Translations under genes and position numbers: made by a program
The notes under the pieces: generated by a model
What the model was told of the DNA's origin: nothing
Databases searched by the model: none
Seen by the model: only the letters and a program-made list of their open reading frames with translations
Part shown: positions 16,450 to 24,659 of the stretch, piece after piece
Position numbering within the stretch: the stretch's first letter is position 1
Layout of the letters: each line of letters starts with the position of its first letter
Source of the DNA: Clostridium folliculivorans
Lineage (GTDB): Bacteria > Bacillota > Clostridia > Clostridiales > Clostridiaceae
NCBI RefSeq assembly: GCF_024341905.1
Contig: NZ_BQXY01000013.1
Location: forward strand, 1-64,000
DNA: 64,000 nt
Direction: 5' to 3'

Positions 16450-19338
16450 ATGAGCAAACATAAAGTTTTAGAAAAGTACATAAATAAAGAATTAAGCTTT
16501 GCCTTTACAGGTGAATATATTACTCAAGAGGAACTTGATAGAGATTTTATAACAATAGATTATATAATTAGTAATACAACTATTAAAAGTTACAGTTCTA
16601 TAAGAAGAGCCCTTCATACGAAAGTAATAACTGGGATATTGTGTGGTTTTGGGGAAAAAGATAGGTATGTATATCATAAAAAAGATTATATTTACAGGAA
16701 AGATTTTGAGGAAGTTCTATTAAATTTCTACGATAATGTCATAGAGAAAGATAAAGCTCTAAATAGTTTAAATGAATTAGGAATTGAGGTTTGTAAATAT
16801 ACTTATTGGAGATTTCAGCGAATGGGTATGATTGTAACTCATCCTTTATTACCAAAATCAATATATTTTATTAAGGATAAATTTGAAGATTGTAGAGTTA
16901 AATTAATAGAATCATATCATCAATATAGAAGCAATCAATGGGTTAGGGATACTATAAAACAAAGATGTTTAGGATATGAGCTGTATAAAGATAGATTAGG
17001 AACTCCGCTCAGTACTTTTTTCAAAGAAAGTAACTATAGTGTTATAGAGAAAGGTAGCGATTTTAATTTCTATGGGGTACATCTGTATAGTATGGATGGA
17101 TGTTTGGCTTACATAGATGAAATTTTAAGTAATGGGATAAGTTATATACAAGGAGATCACAAATATATCAGGACTATCGATGATTTAACAAGAGAAGAGT
17201 TAAATAATTTATATTATACATACGAAGAGTTTAGACAATTATTAAAGAAAATAGATGAACAATTACCATGTAAAACTGCAAGATTTAGTTATTTTAAAAG
17301 ATATAAGGTTAATGTTATTAAAATATCCTGTACTCCAATCTACTATTTTTTTAGAAAAGAGGAAGTTGACAAGCTGATAAACGATTCGAAAAGATTTTTA
17401 AGTAAGGAGTATGTAGAAAACGAGGTAAGGTACTTAACTGATAAAAAGATAGATAGGAATTTTTTTAATGCTAGGAATATAAAGGTATATATTCACCCAA
17501 TTATATGTAAAAAAGGTTTATATATAATGCGAGACGATTTACCAGTTCTAAAAGAATTGTTAGAATATGAAAACCAGATAGAAGCAGCTAATAGTATGTA
17601 TAGCCGATATATGATTGAATTAAGTACGTTAAAAATACAGTTCAAAGATATAGATGTAATAAACAAATTTAATGAATATGTCCTTGATAGAAGCAATAAC
17701 TCAAGGGCAAGGAATACTAATACAAAAGCCCTTATATATGTTAGACTTTATAATCTGTTAAATAATAATATCGAGAAGAATATTTTAAATCTACCATTGG
17801 AACGTAAGATAGAAAAATCAAAAGACTTAATTGAAAAAGCATTTAAGATTAGTAATCAATGTGGTAAGGTTATGGTCTCATTTATAAATAATCATGTAAT
17901 ACCATCTATTGATATATCTATAGCAAAGGAAAGAAAAGTACATTATGATATTGATAAATACAATGATGATAATTTTACTACTCTTCTAGTTGCAATATTA
18001 GGCATATTAGATGAACCAAATAAATTCAAGAAATTGTTATATAATAGAACAGCATCATCTTCAATATTATATGTATTAGTCCATTTTGTTTTCGCATGGA
18101 GAAGAAGCGATTTACTAGAAAAATTACCTAAGCCAAATTTAAAGCTCATTGGATATGATGATGGACTAAAGTTCTTAGAGGATTTAAGAGAGGATAATTT
18201 CAAATTCGAGGAATATCATGGAGAAAAGATTTGTAAGGACATAACAGAATATATTTATAGAATGAATTTAAAATCGTATAAAAATGATGATAAATTGGAA
18301 GGTAGTATACCAGCAATAATTTATAAATATCTAGGGCTATTAATGTGTATTTGTGAGGGTAATAGACAATATGTAGAGAAAACTGTTAGTAATAAATATA
18401 CTAATAAGAAAGACTTGATAAGCCCAGGCGGATCTTCGAATGAAAGTATAAACAAAACATTTGAATTGTTTCAAATAGATATAGAAGGAATTCTTGGTAA
18501 ACCATTTGGAAATCTCAGAGGAACTAAGACATTCTTTAGTGTACTAAGCAAACAATTTGAAGAACTTAAGATGTGTGTTTCAAAAGCTGTTAGTGACTTA
18601 AGGGCGCATAAGGAAAATGGGAAAGAAATATCACAAACTGGTAATAAGTATTATATTGAAAAGGATATTAGCAAGTTGGCTGTAGGTATTTTTGCTAGGG
18701 GTACAATGGGGTGTGTTAAAGAATATATCTTAAAGCTAGTAGAAAGTGATTACGAATTATTAGATGGTGAAAAGCAGATTGAAATATTCAATTCTTTGGA
18801 GATGAAAAATACAGAGATAGAGAAGGTACATAAAGAATTGTACCAAAGAAATACTGATTTAGATAGTTTTTTTAAAGTTTTTCAAGGAGATAAGAAATTG
18901 GCACAGGAGTTTCTTAGGGAACTCATTTATGGAAAGTCATATTCTAAACACTCTGATTGTAAATGTCTCTTGAAAGCTAGAATAAATGCAAATAATAATA
19001 TTATATTTGAAGAAAGAAACGATATTACAAAACTAGTAGATTGCCAAATTAGAAATGATAATTGCATTGGATGTGATTATTTGGTAGCATCAAGACTATT
19101 TATATATGAGTTTAAGGATTTAATTAATGAATTCTTCAAACAATTTGAAGAATTACATGACATTAGTTCCAAAAAATTATTTGCTATGGTTTTTAAGAAA
19201 AAATATACTCCATTACTTTCAGCTTTTAAGTCGGAATTAGGTGAGGATATATTTGAAAATGTGTTGGATGTTACTCAATATAAATTGTTTAATAAACAAA
19301 TTGCTGAAATTAAACTCATTGAAGAGAGGGCTAATTAA
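16450..19338 (+). CDS. Large element protein with HTH-like repeats and zinc-type C-terminus
   Basis: 962 residues, no family recognised with confidence. The N-terminal half has several repeats with a common pattern ending in an aromatic strand and an acidic helix (YIYRKDFEEVL, YYFFRKEEVDKLI, LYIMRDDLPVLKEL), as in winged-helix DNA-binding arrays. Near 560-580 there is a recombinase-like FAWRRSDLLEKLP and later FGNLRGTKTFFSVL, suggesting a degenerate tyrosine recombinase core. The C-terminus has a Cys cluster (CKC, then DCQIRNDNCIGC) probably binding zinc. Its place between two recombinases suggests a transposition or site-selection subunit. The stop touches the next start. Confidence 0.75.
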   Translation: MSKHKVLEKYINKELSFAFTGEYITQEELDRDFITIDYIISNTTIKSYSSIRRALHTKVITGILCGFGEKDRYVYHKKDYIYRKDFEEVLLNFYDNVIEKDKALNSLNELGIEVCKYTYWRFQRMGMIVTHPLLPKSIYFIKDKFEDCRVKLIESYHQYRSNQWVRDTIKQRCLGYELYKDRLGTPLSTFFKESNYSVIEKGSDFNFYGVHLYSMDGCLAYIDEILSNGISYIQGDHKYIRTIDDLTREELNNLYYTYEEFRQLLKKIDEQLPCKTARFSYFKRYKVNVIKISCTPIYYFFRKEEVDKLINDSKRFLSKEYVENEVRYLTDKKIDRNFFNARNIKVYIHPIICKKGLYIMRDDLPVLKELLEYENQIEAANSMYSRYMIELSTLKIQFKDIDVINKFNEYVLDRSNNSRARNTNTKALIYVRLYNLLNNNIEKNILNLPLERKIEKSKDLIEKAFKISNQCGKVMVSFINNHVIPSIDISIAKERKVHYDIDKYNDDNFTTLLVAILGILDEPNKFKKLLYNRTASSSILYVLVHFVFAWRRSDLLEKLPKPNLKLIGYDDGLKFLEDLREDNFKFEEYHGEKICKDITEYIYRMNLKSYKNDDKLEGSIPAIIYKYLGLLMCICEGNRQYVEKTVSNKYTNKKDLISPGGSSNESINKTFELFQIDIEGILGKPFGNLRGTKTFFSVLSKQFEELKMCVSKAVSDLRAHKENGKEISQTGNKYYIEKDISKLAVGIFARGTMGCVKEYILKLVESDYELLDGEKQIEIFNSLEMKNTEIEKVHKELYQRNTDLDSFFKVFQGDKKLAQEFLRELIYGKSYSKHSDCKCLLKARINANNNIIFEERNDITKLVDCQIRNDNCIGCDYLVASRLFIYEFKDLINEFFKQFEELHDISSKKLFAMVFKKKYTPLLSAFKSELGEDIFENVLDVTQYKLFNKQIAEIKLIEERAN

Positions 19339-20967
19339 TTGAAATTAAAAGAAAGAGTGTGGATTGAAAAAAATTTAGGTGAATTTAGTTTATCTGAAAT
19401 AGAGAAATATATGATGGAATTTGAGCGCTTAAAAAGTGAAGGATATATAAATTCTGACACTAAATTTAAAGATAATATTTGGATCATTAAAATTAGGGGG
19501 GAAGAAGTAAGTCTAATTTTTTTTAATGACACCGAGTTAAAGAGTATATCAAAGAAGTTAAAGACGTCTAAAGAGTTTATAGATATGGGTTTGAAGTCGT
19601 TTATGTTAGATGATATTGAACACGTAAGTTCTATAACAGTTCGTCACAAACAACTATTGTTTAAATCAGTACTACGGAGTGATGTTGATAAATTACAGAA
19701 AGAAATTTTTTATCATCAAATTAGCTATTTAGAAAAATTTGATGAGTTTATGGGGGGGATTAATTCTCATTATGTTGAGGTTCTCTCAGAGAATGTTATA
19801 GAAAAATGTTATAAGACAAGGAAATTAGTGAGCTTTTCCAGTGTATTTAAATTTAATGAAATAATAGAATCTTTTTACCATGAGCATAAAAATGATATAG
19901 ATATATTATTGAAATGGTATCCAGTTATTATTTGGTGGAAGCTAACATCTGTTATTCCGCTTAGACCATCAGAACTTATAAATGTTGAAAGAAATTTAAT
20001 TAAAAAAAGTAGTAGTGGATATGTTGTTAAATTGAAACGAAGCATTGGCAAACATGTTGGGTATAAGTTTGATAATACATCAAGCGAGGATAACTGCTAT
20101 TATGATGATGAAGTTAGTATTGATAAAAAAATGTACACATTTTTGAAAAAATATATAGATGATATGAAAAATGTTGAGGGGAAGTTTTTATTTTCAAAAG
20201 AGTTATATACATCGTTACGTAGGTTTAGCCCAAGACTAAATAAAAATAAGTTTATAGTAAGCAACTTACATATAATTCTGGAACAATTTTATGAGGAAAT
20301 TATACAAAATCAATATGGTTACAAAATTTATAATAGAAATGAAAAGGCGTTTGAAGATTTAGAAGAAAACGAGATAGAGAAAATTACTCTCTACGATTCG
20401 AGGCATATAGCTATTATAAATGCTATATTCTTAGGTGAAGAAATTGAAACAGTTCAACGTCTTGCTGGACATGAGGATATTAATACTACATACAGTTATT
20501 TTCAACATCAGCAAGAGTATACCAAATCTTTTGCACTTTCTTTTTCAAAAAAAATGTTATATAGAAACGATATAAGAAAGATTCCACACATAAAAAACTC
20601 AAGTAAAAATAATCATGGCAAATTACTTGCAAATACTGTATTAAAAACCAATGATAAAACAACTAATAAAGTAAAGAACTTCAAATCATATGGAGGATAT
20701 TGTGAATACGATACAGATAATGATATTTCATTATGTATGAAGTTTTTACCTAGTCATAGGCTATGTCCACAATTCATCCCATATAATGAAGATGTTCAAA
20801 TTTTTGAGACAGAAAAAAGGCTAAGCAACTGTGTAAAGGTTCTTTGCGATATAATAAAAAACAGAGAAACAATAGCGAGCTTCAATGAAAAAGTATCAAT
20901 TCAAAGAAATGCCATGATTAATAATACATATGAGCTAGCACAACTTCTAGCAAAGAAGGAGAAATAG
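19339..20967 (+). CDS. Tyrosine recombinase, second gene of the element module
   Basis: 542 residues. The catalytic set is visible: first Arg in PLRPSELINVERN (about residue 213), the second box as LYDSRHIAIINAIF, LAGHEDINTTYSYF holding the His and the nucleophile Tyr candidate. After the catalytic domain a Cys-rich tail (GGYCEYD, LCMKFLPSHRLCPQF) resembles the zinc tail of Tn554 TnpB-type recombinases. The start is TTG immediately after the TAA of the previous gene, with GAGAGG upstream, so translation is coupled. It probably works together with the 14983 recombinase in insertion and excision. Confidence 0.87.
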   Translation: MKLKERVWIEKNLGEFSLSEIEKYMMEFERLKSEGYINSDTKFKDNIWIIKIRGEEVSLIFFNDTELKSISKKLKTSKEFIDMGLKSFMLDDIEHVSSITVRHKQLLFKSVLRSDVDKLQKEIFYHQISYLEKFDEFMGGINSHYVEVLSENVIEKCYKTRKLVSFSSVFKFNEIIESFYHEHKNDIDILLKWYPVIIWWKLTSVIPLRPSELINVERNLIKKSSSGYVVKLKRSIGKHVGYKFDNTSSEDNCYYDDEVSIDKKMYTFLKKYIDDMKNVEGKFLFSKELYTSLRRFSPRLNKNKFIVSNLHIILEQFYEEIIQNQYGYKIYNRNEKAFEDLEENEIEKITLYDSRHIAIINAIFLGEEIETVQRLAGHEDINTTYSYFQHQQEYTKSFALSFSKKMLYRNDIRKIPHIKNSSKNNHGKLLANTVLKTNDKTTNKVKNFKSYGGYCEYDTDNDISLCMKFLPSHRLCPQFIPYNEDVQIFETEKRLSNCVKVLCDIIKNRETIASFNEKVSIQRNAMINNTYELAQLLAKKEK

Positions 20968-20971
20968 GTTT

Positions 20972-21709
20972 ATGGGGAAAAATCCTAAAAAGTACTCTGA
21001 TGAAATACTAATTTCAATAATAAATGATTATGTACAAAATGTTGTTTTTAGAAGGTTAAAATATACAGATTTAGCTGAGTATGCAAGAAAAAAAGGTTTT
21101 GACAGTGTAGAGAGAAGAGATTTTTCAAGGAATGAAAAGTTAAAATCTATAGTACAAGAAATAAATGAGAAAAACGCTTTATCAGAAAAGGCATTAAAAC
21201 TTGAAAATAAACCATTTACATCATTTTATATTGACATAGATTTCATTGAAAAAGTTAGTAAGAATACTAGAATTCAATATTTGAATTATTTTAATAAAGC
21301 TCAAGCTGATATAATTAATGAAAATGATAAGCTTAAGAAGCAAATATCTGAGTTACATAATTTTATAGATACTTTAAAGAATGACAAAATTAATTTGCTA
21401 ACTGATTTGAAAGAAAAAAAATCAGAAATAAGAGAATTAAAAAAGTTGTTAATAAAGGAAAGTTCTAAGAGAGATATATTAAATGAATTAGAACTCTTTG
21501 AAAAGCTTAGGGATGTAATGAAAATAAAAGGTTTTAGTCAAGAAACTTATAATGACTTTTATAGCAAGTATTGGAATGAGTCTGAAACTGATATACTTGA
21601 TTTTAATAGTATATTGAATAAAGAAGTTTCAAAAACCAATACGGTAAAGAGTGCTGAGAAAATTGAACTCGATAATGACATTGATTTGCTAGATTATGAT
21701 GAATTTTAA
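20972..21709 (+). CDS. Coiled-coil accessory protein of the element module (TnpC-like position)
   Basis: 245 residues. The N-terminus (about 1-70) looks like a small helical DNA-binding region (YTDLAEYARKKGFDSVERRDF). Residues about 110-165 form a heptad-rich coiled coil (ENDKLKKQISELHNFIDTL). The C-terminal tail is acidic. In Tn554-type systems a short coiled-coil protein, TnpC, follows the recombinases and sets orientation; this gene sits in the same place, 4 bp after the second recombinase. Equivalence is inferred from position and fold type only. Confidence 0.65.
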   Translation: MGKNPKKYSDEILISIINDYVQNVVFRRLKYTDLAEYARKKGFDSVERRDFSRNEKLKSIVQEINEKNALSEKALKLENKPFTSFYIDIDFIEKVSKNTRIQYLNYFNKAQADIINENDKLKKQISELHNFIDTLKNDKINLLTDLKEKKSEIRELKKLLIKESSKRDILNELELFEKLRDVMKIKGFSQETYNDFYSKYWNESETDILDFNSILNKEVSKTNTVKSAEKIELDNDIDLLDYDEF

Positions 21710-21881
21710 AATTGATTATATAAAACCATAGATAATATATTATTGGCAAAAAACATAATAGATTGAATTCATACGGGTTATCTGTGCTAGATAAGATTTG
21801 CTAAGATTAATATGTTTATGATAATTCTATATTACTATAATGGCAATTTTATTTTTATAAAAGTTAAATAATTATATGAAA

Positions 21882-21920
21882 AAGTATGCTAAGTTTATTA
21901 AGTTAGTGTACTTTTTTTGC
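21882..21920 (+). terminator. Terminator after the recombinase operon
   Basis: AAGTATGCTAA and TTAGTGTACTT pair with one internal mismatch, followed by seven T. Confidence 0.8.
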
Positions 21921-21979
21921 GCAATTGCTTGGAGGACACTACTGCTGTGAATTTAAATAAAAGTTTGAATTTTTAAAAC

Positions 21980-22012
21980 AATACAGTAAAAAATAAAACT
22001 GTATTTTTTATA
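21980..22012 (+). terminator. Second hairpin terminator after the recombinase operon
   Basis: AATACAGT, a 10-nt A-rich loop, ACTGTATT and a T tail. On the minus strand the tail is also T-rich, so it may act both ways. Confidence 0.7.
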
Positions 22013-22024
22013 AAGATTTATTCC

Positions 22025-22071
22025 AAACAGCACGTCCTTGTTTGCGATGAAACAAAGTGTACAAGCTGTTT
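22025..22071. other. Nested inverted repeats, structured element
   Basis: AAACAGC...GCTGTTT enclose CTTGTTT/AAACAAAG with a GCGATG centre. The element is relatively GC-rich for its surroundings. It could be a structured RNA or a recombination site; no function is assigned. The rest of 21710-22230 shows no gene. Confidence 0.35.
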
Positions 22072-22230
22072 CTAATATCCTTTGAGTTCAAAGTTTATCT
22101 TAAAATCAGATTATGATTTTTAATGAGCGTGATATTAGTTCGTATGTCATTAAATAATAAACAACTTATTTATAGAGTTATTTAATACTTTCAAGTAATA
22201 TACTTGGATTGTAAGCCTAATAAGTAATAA

Positions 22231-22269
22231 AAAAAGACTTAACTTTATCTACATAGTTAAGTCTTTTTA
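22231..22269. terminator. Terminator of the XRE regulator gene (bidirectional)
   Basis: AAAAAGACTTAACT and AGTTAAGTCTTTTT form a 14-bp stem 4-6 nt beyond the reverse-strand regulator stop. Confidence 0.88.
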
Positions 22270-22494
22270 TTCTTTAAATTTAAACAAATCATCAATACTG
22301 ATGCTTAGAGCATTTGCAATTGCAAAAACCTCATAATCGAATACAGGTCTAGTCTCTGATTCAATTCTAGAAAGCATTGGTTCATCAATTTTTATTCCTT
22401 GTAAATTTATTTTTGCGACTAAATCTTTTTGAGTACAATTTTTTCGTTTGCGAAATAACTTTACATTACTTCCAATGATATTTTTTCTTTCCAT
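22267..22494 (-). CDS. XRE/Cro-type HTH repressor
   Basis: 75 residues, essentially one helix-turn-helix domain: IGSNVKLFRKRKNCTQKDL (helix 1-2), then DEPMLSRIESETRP (recognition helix) and FAIANALSISIDDLF. The ATG at 22494 has AAGG at a proper distance; the ATG at 22503 touches that site. It is divergent from the GHKL ATPase gene, and the shared gap holds a palindrome (22552-22566), so it probably represses itself and the ATPase. Confidence 0.88.
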   Translation of the reverse strand: MERKNIIGSNVKLFRKRKNCTQKDLVAKINLQGIKIDEPMLSRIESETRPVFDYEVFAIANALSISIDDLFKFKE

Positions 22495-22551
22495 ATCAAT
22501 CATCCTTAAACAATTTATGTATTAATTTTAGTAAATTGTTCAAAATAAAAG

Positions 22552-22566
22552 TTGTGCAATACACAA
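22552..22566. promoter_or_regulatory. Probable operator in the divergent regulator-ATPase gap
   Basis: TTGTGCAATACACAA is a palindrome with a 5-bp centre, the size bound by Cro/C-type repressor dimers. It lies 58 bp from the regulator start and 43 bp from the ATPase start. Confidence 0.55.
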
Positions 22567-22608
22567 GTTTTAGAGGTTTAATAAAATTTTAAAATAGGAG
22601 TGATAGAT

Positions 22609-24258
22609 TTGGAGAAGTGTATACCATTGGTGAAAGATGCTTCACTGTATAAAGAGATTGCAAAAAATATAGTAAATCCATTAGAAGTTCCAAGAGAAGC
22701 TATAAGTAATTCTATAGATGCTGAGGCTAAAAACATTAATATAGAATTATATCGAAATAATGAAGGTTTATTTTGTATAGATTTTATAGATGATGGGATT
22801 GGAATGGGAAGAAATGAAATGGAGCGCTTTTTTAATTTAGGAGATTCATGTAAAGATACAAGAAACATAGGTGAAAAAGGGTTAGGTACCAAAATATTCT
22901 TTAGGAGCAAAAGAATAACGGTAATATCTCAAAAGGAAAATTCAGAAAGAACCATAGCAGTTATGGATGATCCATGGGAAAACTTAAGCAATGGTAAAGT
23001 TCCTGTTTACACTATCGATAACGATGCACCAATCGTAGGCAATGATGGTACATCGGTTAAGATTGAGGGATATCTAATAGATAATCCAGAGAAATACTTT
23101 AATTTTTATACATTAAAGGATTATATTTTATGGTTTACTGCCGGTGGGAGTTTTAAAAATTTATTCGCTACATATTCTGAGTTAAATCGATATGTTAAAA
23201 ACATGCAAGTAGCCCCTAGGATATTTATAAATGATAAAATACAGCAAGTTAGAGAAGAAATAGGAGGAACACATCATTTTTATCCACCACAGGAAAATCC
23301 AAAAGAGGACGAACATGAAAAAGTATATAGGAAATCAGTTAATTATTGTAGACATTTTGGGCCATATCATCGAAGTACTAATATAAATGGAGAGTACGTT
23401 TCTTTTCAAATGTATGGAACTGTATCAGGAGTTAATTGTAGAAAATCAATATGCAAATTAAGACATTCGGAAAGATTAAAAAACAGGTTTGGAGTTTATT
23501 TAGCTAAGGATTTTATACCAGTAACAAAAAAATCTAGTCTCATAACCAATCCTAATTATCACCATTTTCACCTTGTAGTAAATTCTCAAAATTTTGAGTT
23601 AACCGCTGATAGGAATAACATAAGTAATCAAGATGATCCTAAAGTTAAATGGATTCTTAGTAGTGCAAAAAAAATTATTGATGAAGACATACTGCCAATT
23701 GCTGAAAGTGTATATTTCAAAATGAGAAAAGAAGAAGAATGTCAAGCTCAAATACAAGACAAGAATTTAGCTTTGAAGAATAGACTTATTAACTTCTCTA
23801 AGCTACAGGGATTAAATATAGATGATATTCCTATTAAAAAGGTTCCAGATAATGAATCTCAGGTTGCATTACTGCTCACATCATTACTAAGTAATAATAA
23901 ATTTAAACAGCATATTAAATACATAGATTCTATAGCACATTACTCACAGCATTCTACAACAGATTTAATATGTATTAATAATGAGGGGAACCCTTTGTTG
24001 GTGGAAATGGAATTTTTGTTGAGCAATATTTTCAAGCACGATCATCCGTATGAGACATTCGATTGTATAGTATGTTGGAAGATAGATATAGAAGTTAACG
24101 AAAAGAAGAAATTAATTGATGGAACTGAATTAAAACTAATTTGTGAAAGAGAAAGATGGTTATTAAAATTCGGAGCTGATAAAATTATACCTATTATTGA
24201 ATTGTCAGATGTAATAAGAGAGGTAAGTGATTCAAAATATTTTGAAAATATCTTATAA
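22609..24258 (+). CDS. GHKL (Hsp90/MORC-like) ATPase with nuclease-like C-terminus, candidate defence protein
   Basis: 549 residues. The N-terminal third is a GHKL ATPase: N box REAISNSIDAEA, G1 DDGIGMG, G2 GEKGLGTK. A middle transducer-like region follows. The last 100 residues carry TDLICINNEGNPLLVEMEF, a beta-hairpin with Asp and spaced Glu residues as in PD-(D/E)XK-type folds, then FDCIVCWKID. I chose TTG at 22609 because AGGAG is 8 nt upstream; the GTG at 22600 overlaps that site. The divergent XRE gene, the operator, and its place next to the recombinase module resemble defence cargo. Biological role unproven; it might also act in DNA repair. Confidence 0.72.
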   Translation: MEKCIPLVKDASLYKEIAKNIVNPLEVPREAISNSIDAEAKNINIELYRNNEGLFCIDFIDDGIGMGRNEMERFFNLGDSCKDTRNIGEKGLGTKIFFRSKRITVISQKENSERTIAVMDDPWENLSNGKVPVYTIDNDAPIVGNDGTSVKIEGYLIDNPEKYFNFYTLKDYILWFTAGGSFKNLFATYSELNRYVKNMQVAPRIFINDKIQQVREEIGGTHHFYPPQENPKEDEHEKVYRKSVNYCRHFGPYHRSTNINGEYVSFQMYGTVSGVNCRKSICKLRHSERLKNRFGVYLAKDFIPVTKKSSLITNPNYHHFHLVVNSQNFELTADRNNISNQDDPKVKWILSSAKKIIDEDILPIAESVYFKMRKEEECQAQIQDKNLALKNRLINFSKLQGLNIDDIPIKKVPDNESQVALLLTSLLSNNKFKQHIKYIDSIAHYSQHSTTDLICINNEGNPLLVEMEFLLSNIFKHDHPYETFDCIVCWKIDIEVNEKKKLIDGTELKLICERERWLLKFGADKIIPIIELSDVIREVSDSKYFENIL

Positions 24259-24444
24259 GAGAATCTTTAGTTAATTAATTTAGATTGTATTTAAATATAA
24301 GAATAAACATTTTAAGTTATACCAAAATGAGTATTTTATGAGATTTGATAATAAAATAATTAATTTGCAATTATAAATGATATAACATTAAATATTGACT
24401 AGTGTGCTCATATAATAGGATAAAGAAGTTAATAGAGGAAGATA

Positions 24445-24496
24445 AATAAGGATTAGGGATAACCGGTAAAGCAGTGCCTAATTCTTATTTTTATTT
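24445..24496 (+). terminator. Large-loop hairpin before the chemoreceptor gene
   Basis: AATAAGGATTAGG (24445-24457) pairs with CCTAATTCTTATT (24477-24489) around a 19-nt loop; a T-rich tail follows. It is probably the terminator of the ATPase transcript; the large, conserved-looking loop is unusual. Confidence 0.6.
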
Positions 24497-24565
24497 ATTC
24501 ATAATTTTTATTTGTAAATATTCATAGTATCAAATAATGTAATTTCTTGCTTGTAAATGAGAAAT

Positions 24566-24595
24566 CTTTACAATTTCTTTACAACAAAGTGATAA
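24566..24595 (+). promoter_or_regulatory. 11-bp-spaced direct repeats upstream of the chemoreceptor
   Basis: CTTTACAA at 24566 and 24577 and AGTGATAA at 24588 keep an exact 11-bp period, as at other sites in this island. PhoB/OmpR-type regulators bind such arrays. Confidence 0.5.
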
Positions 24596-24659
24596 AATCA
24601 GTAGTAATAATATGAGATGCGTTAGGACAAGCATTTAAATACAACAGGGAGGATATTTT

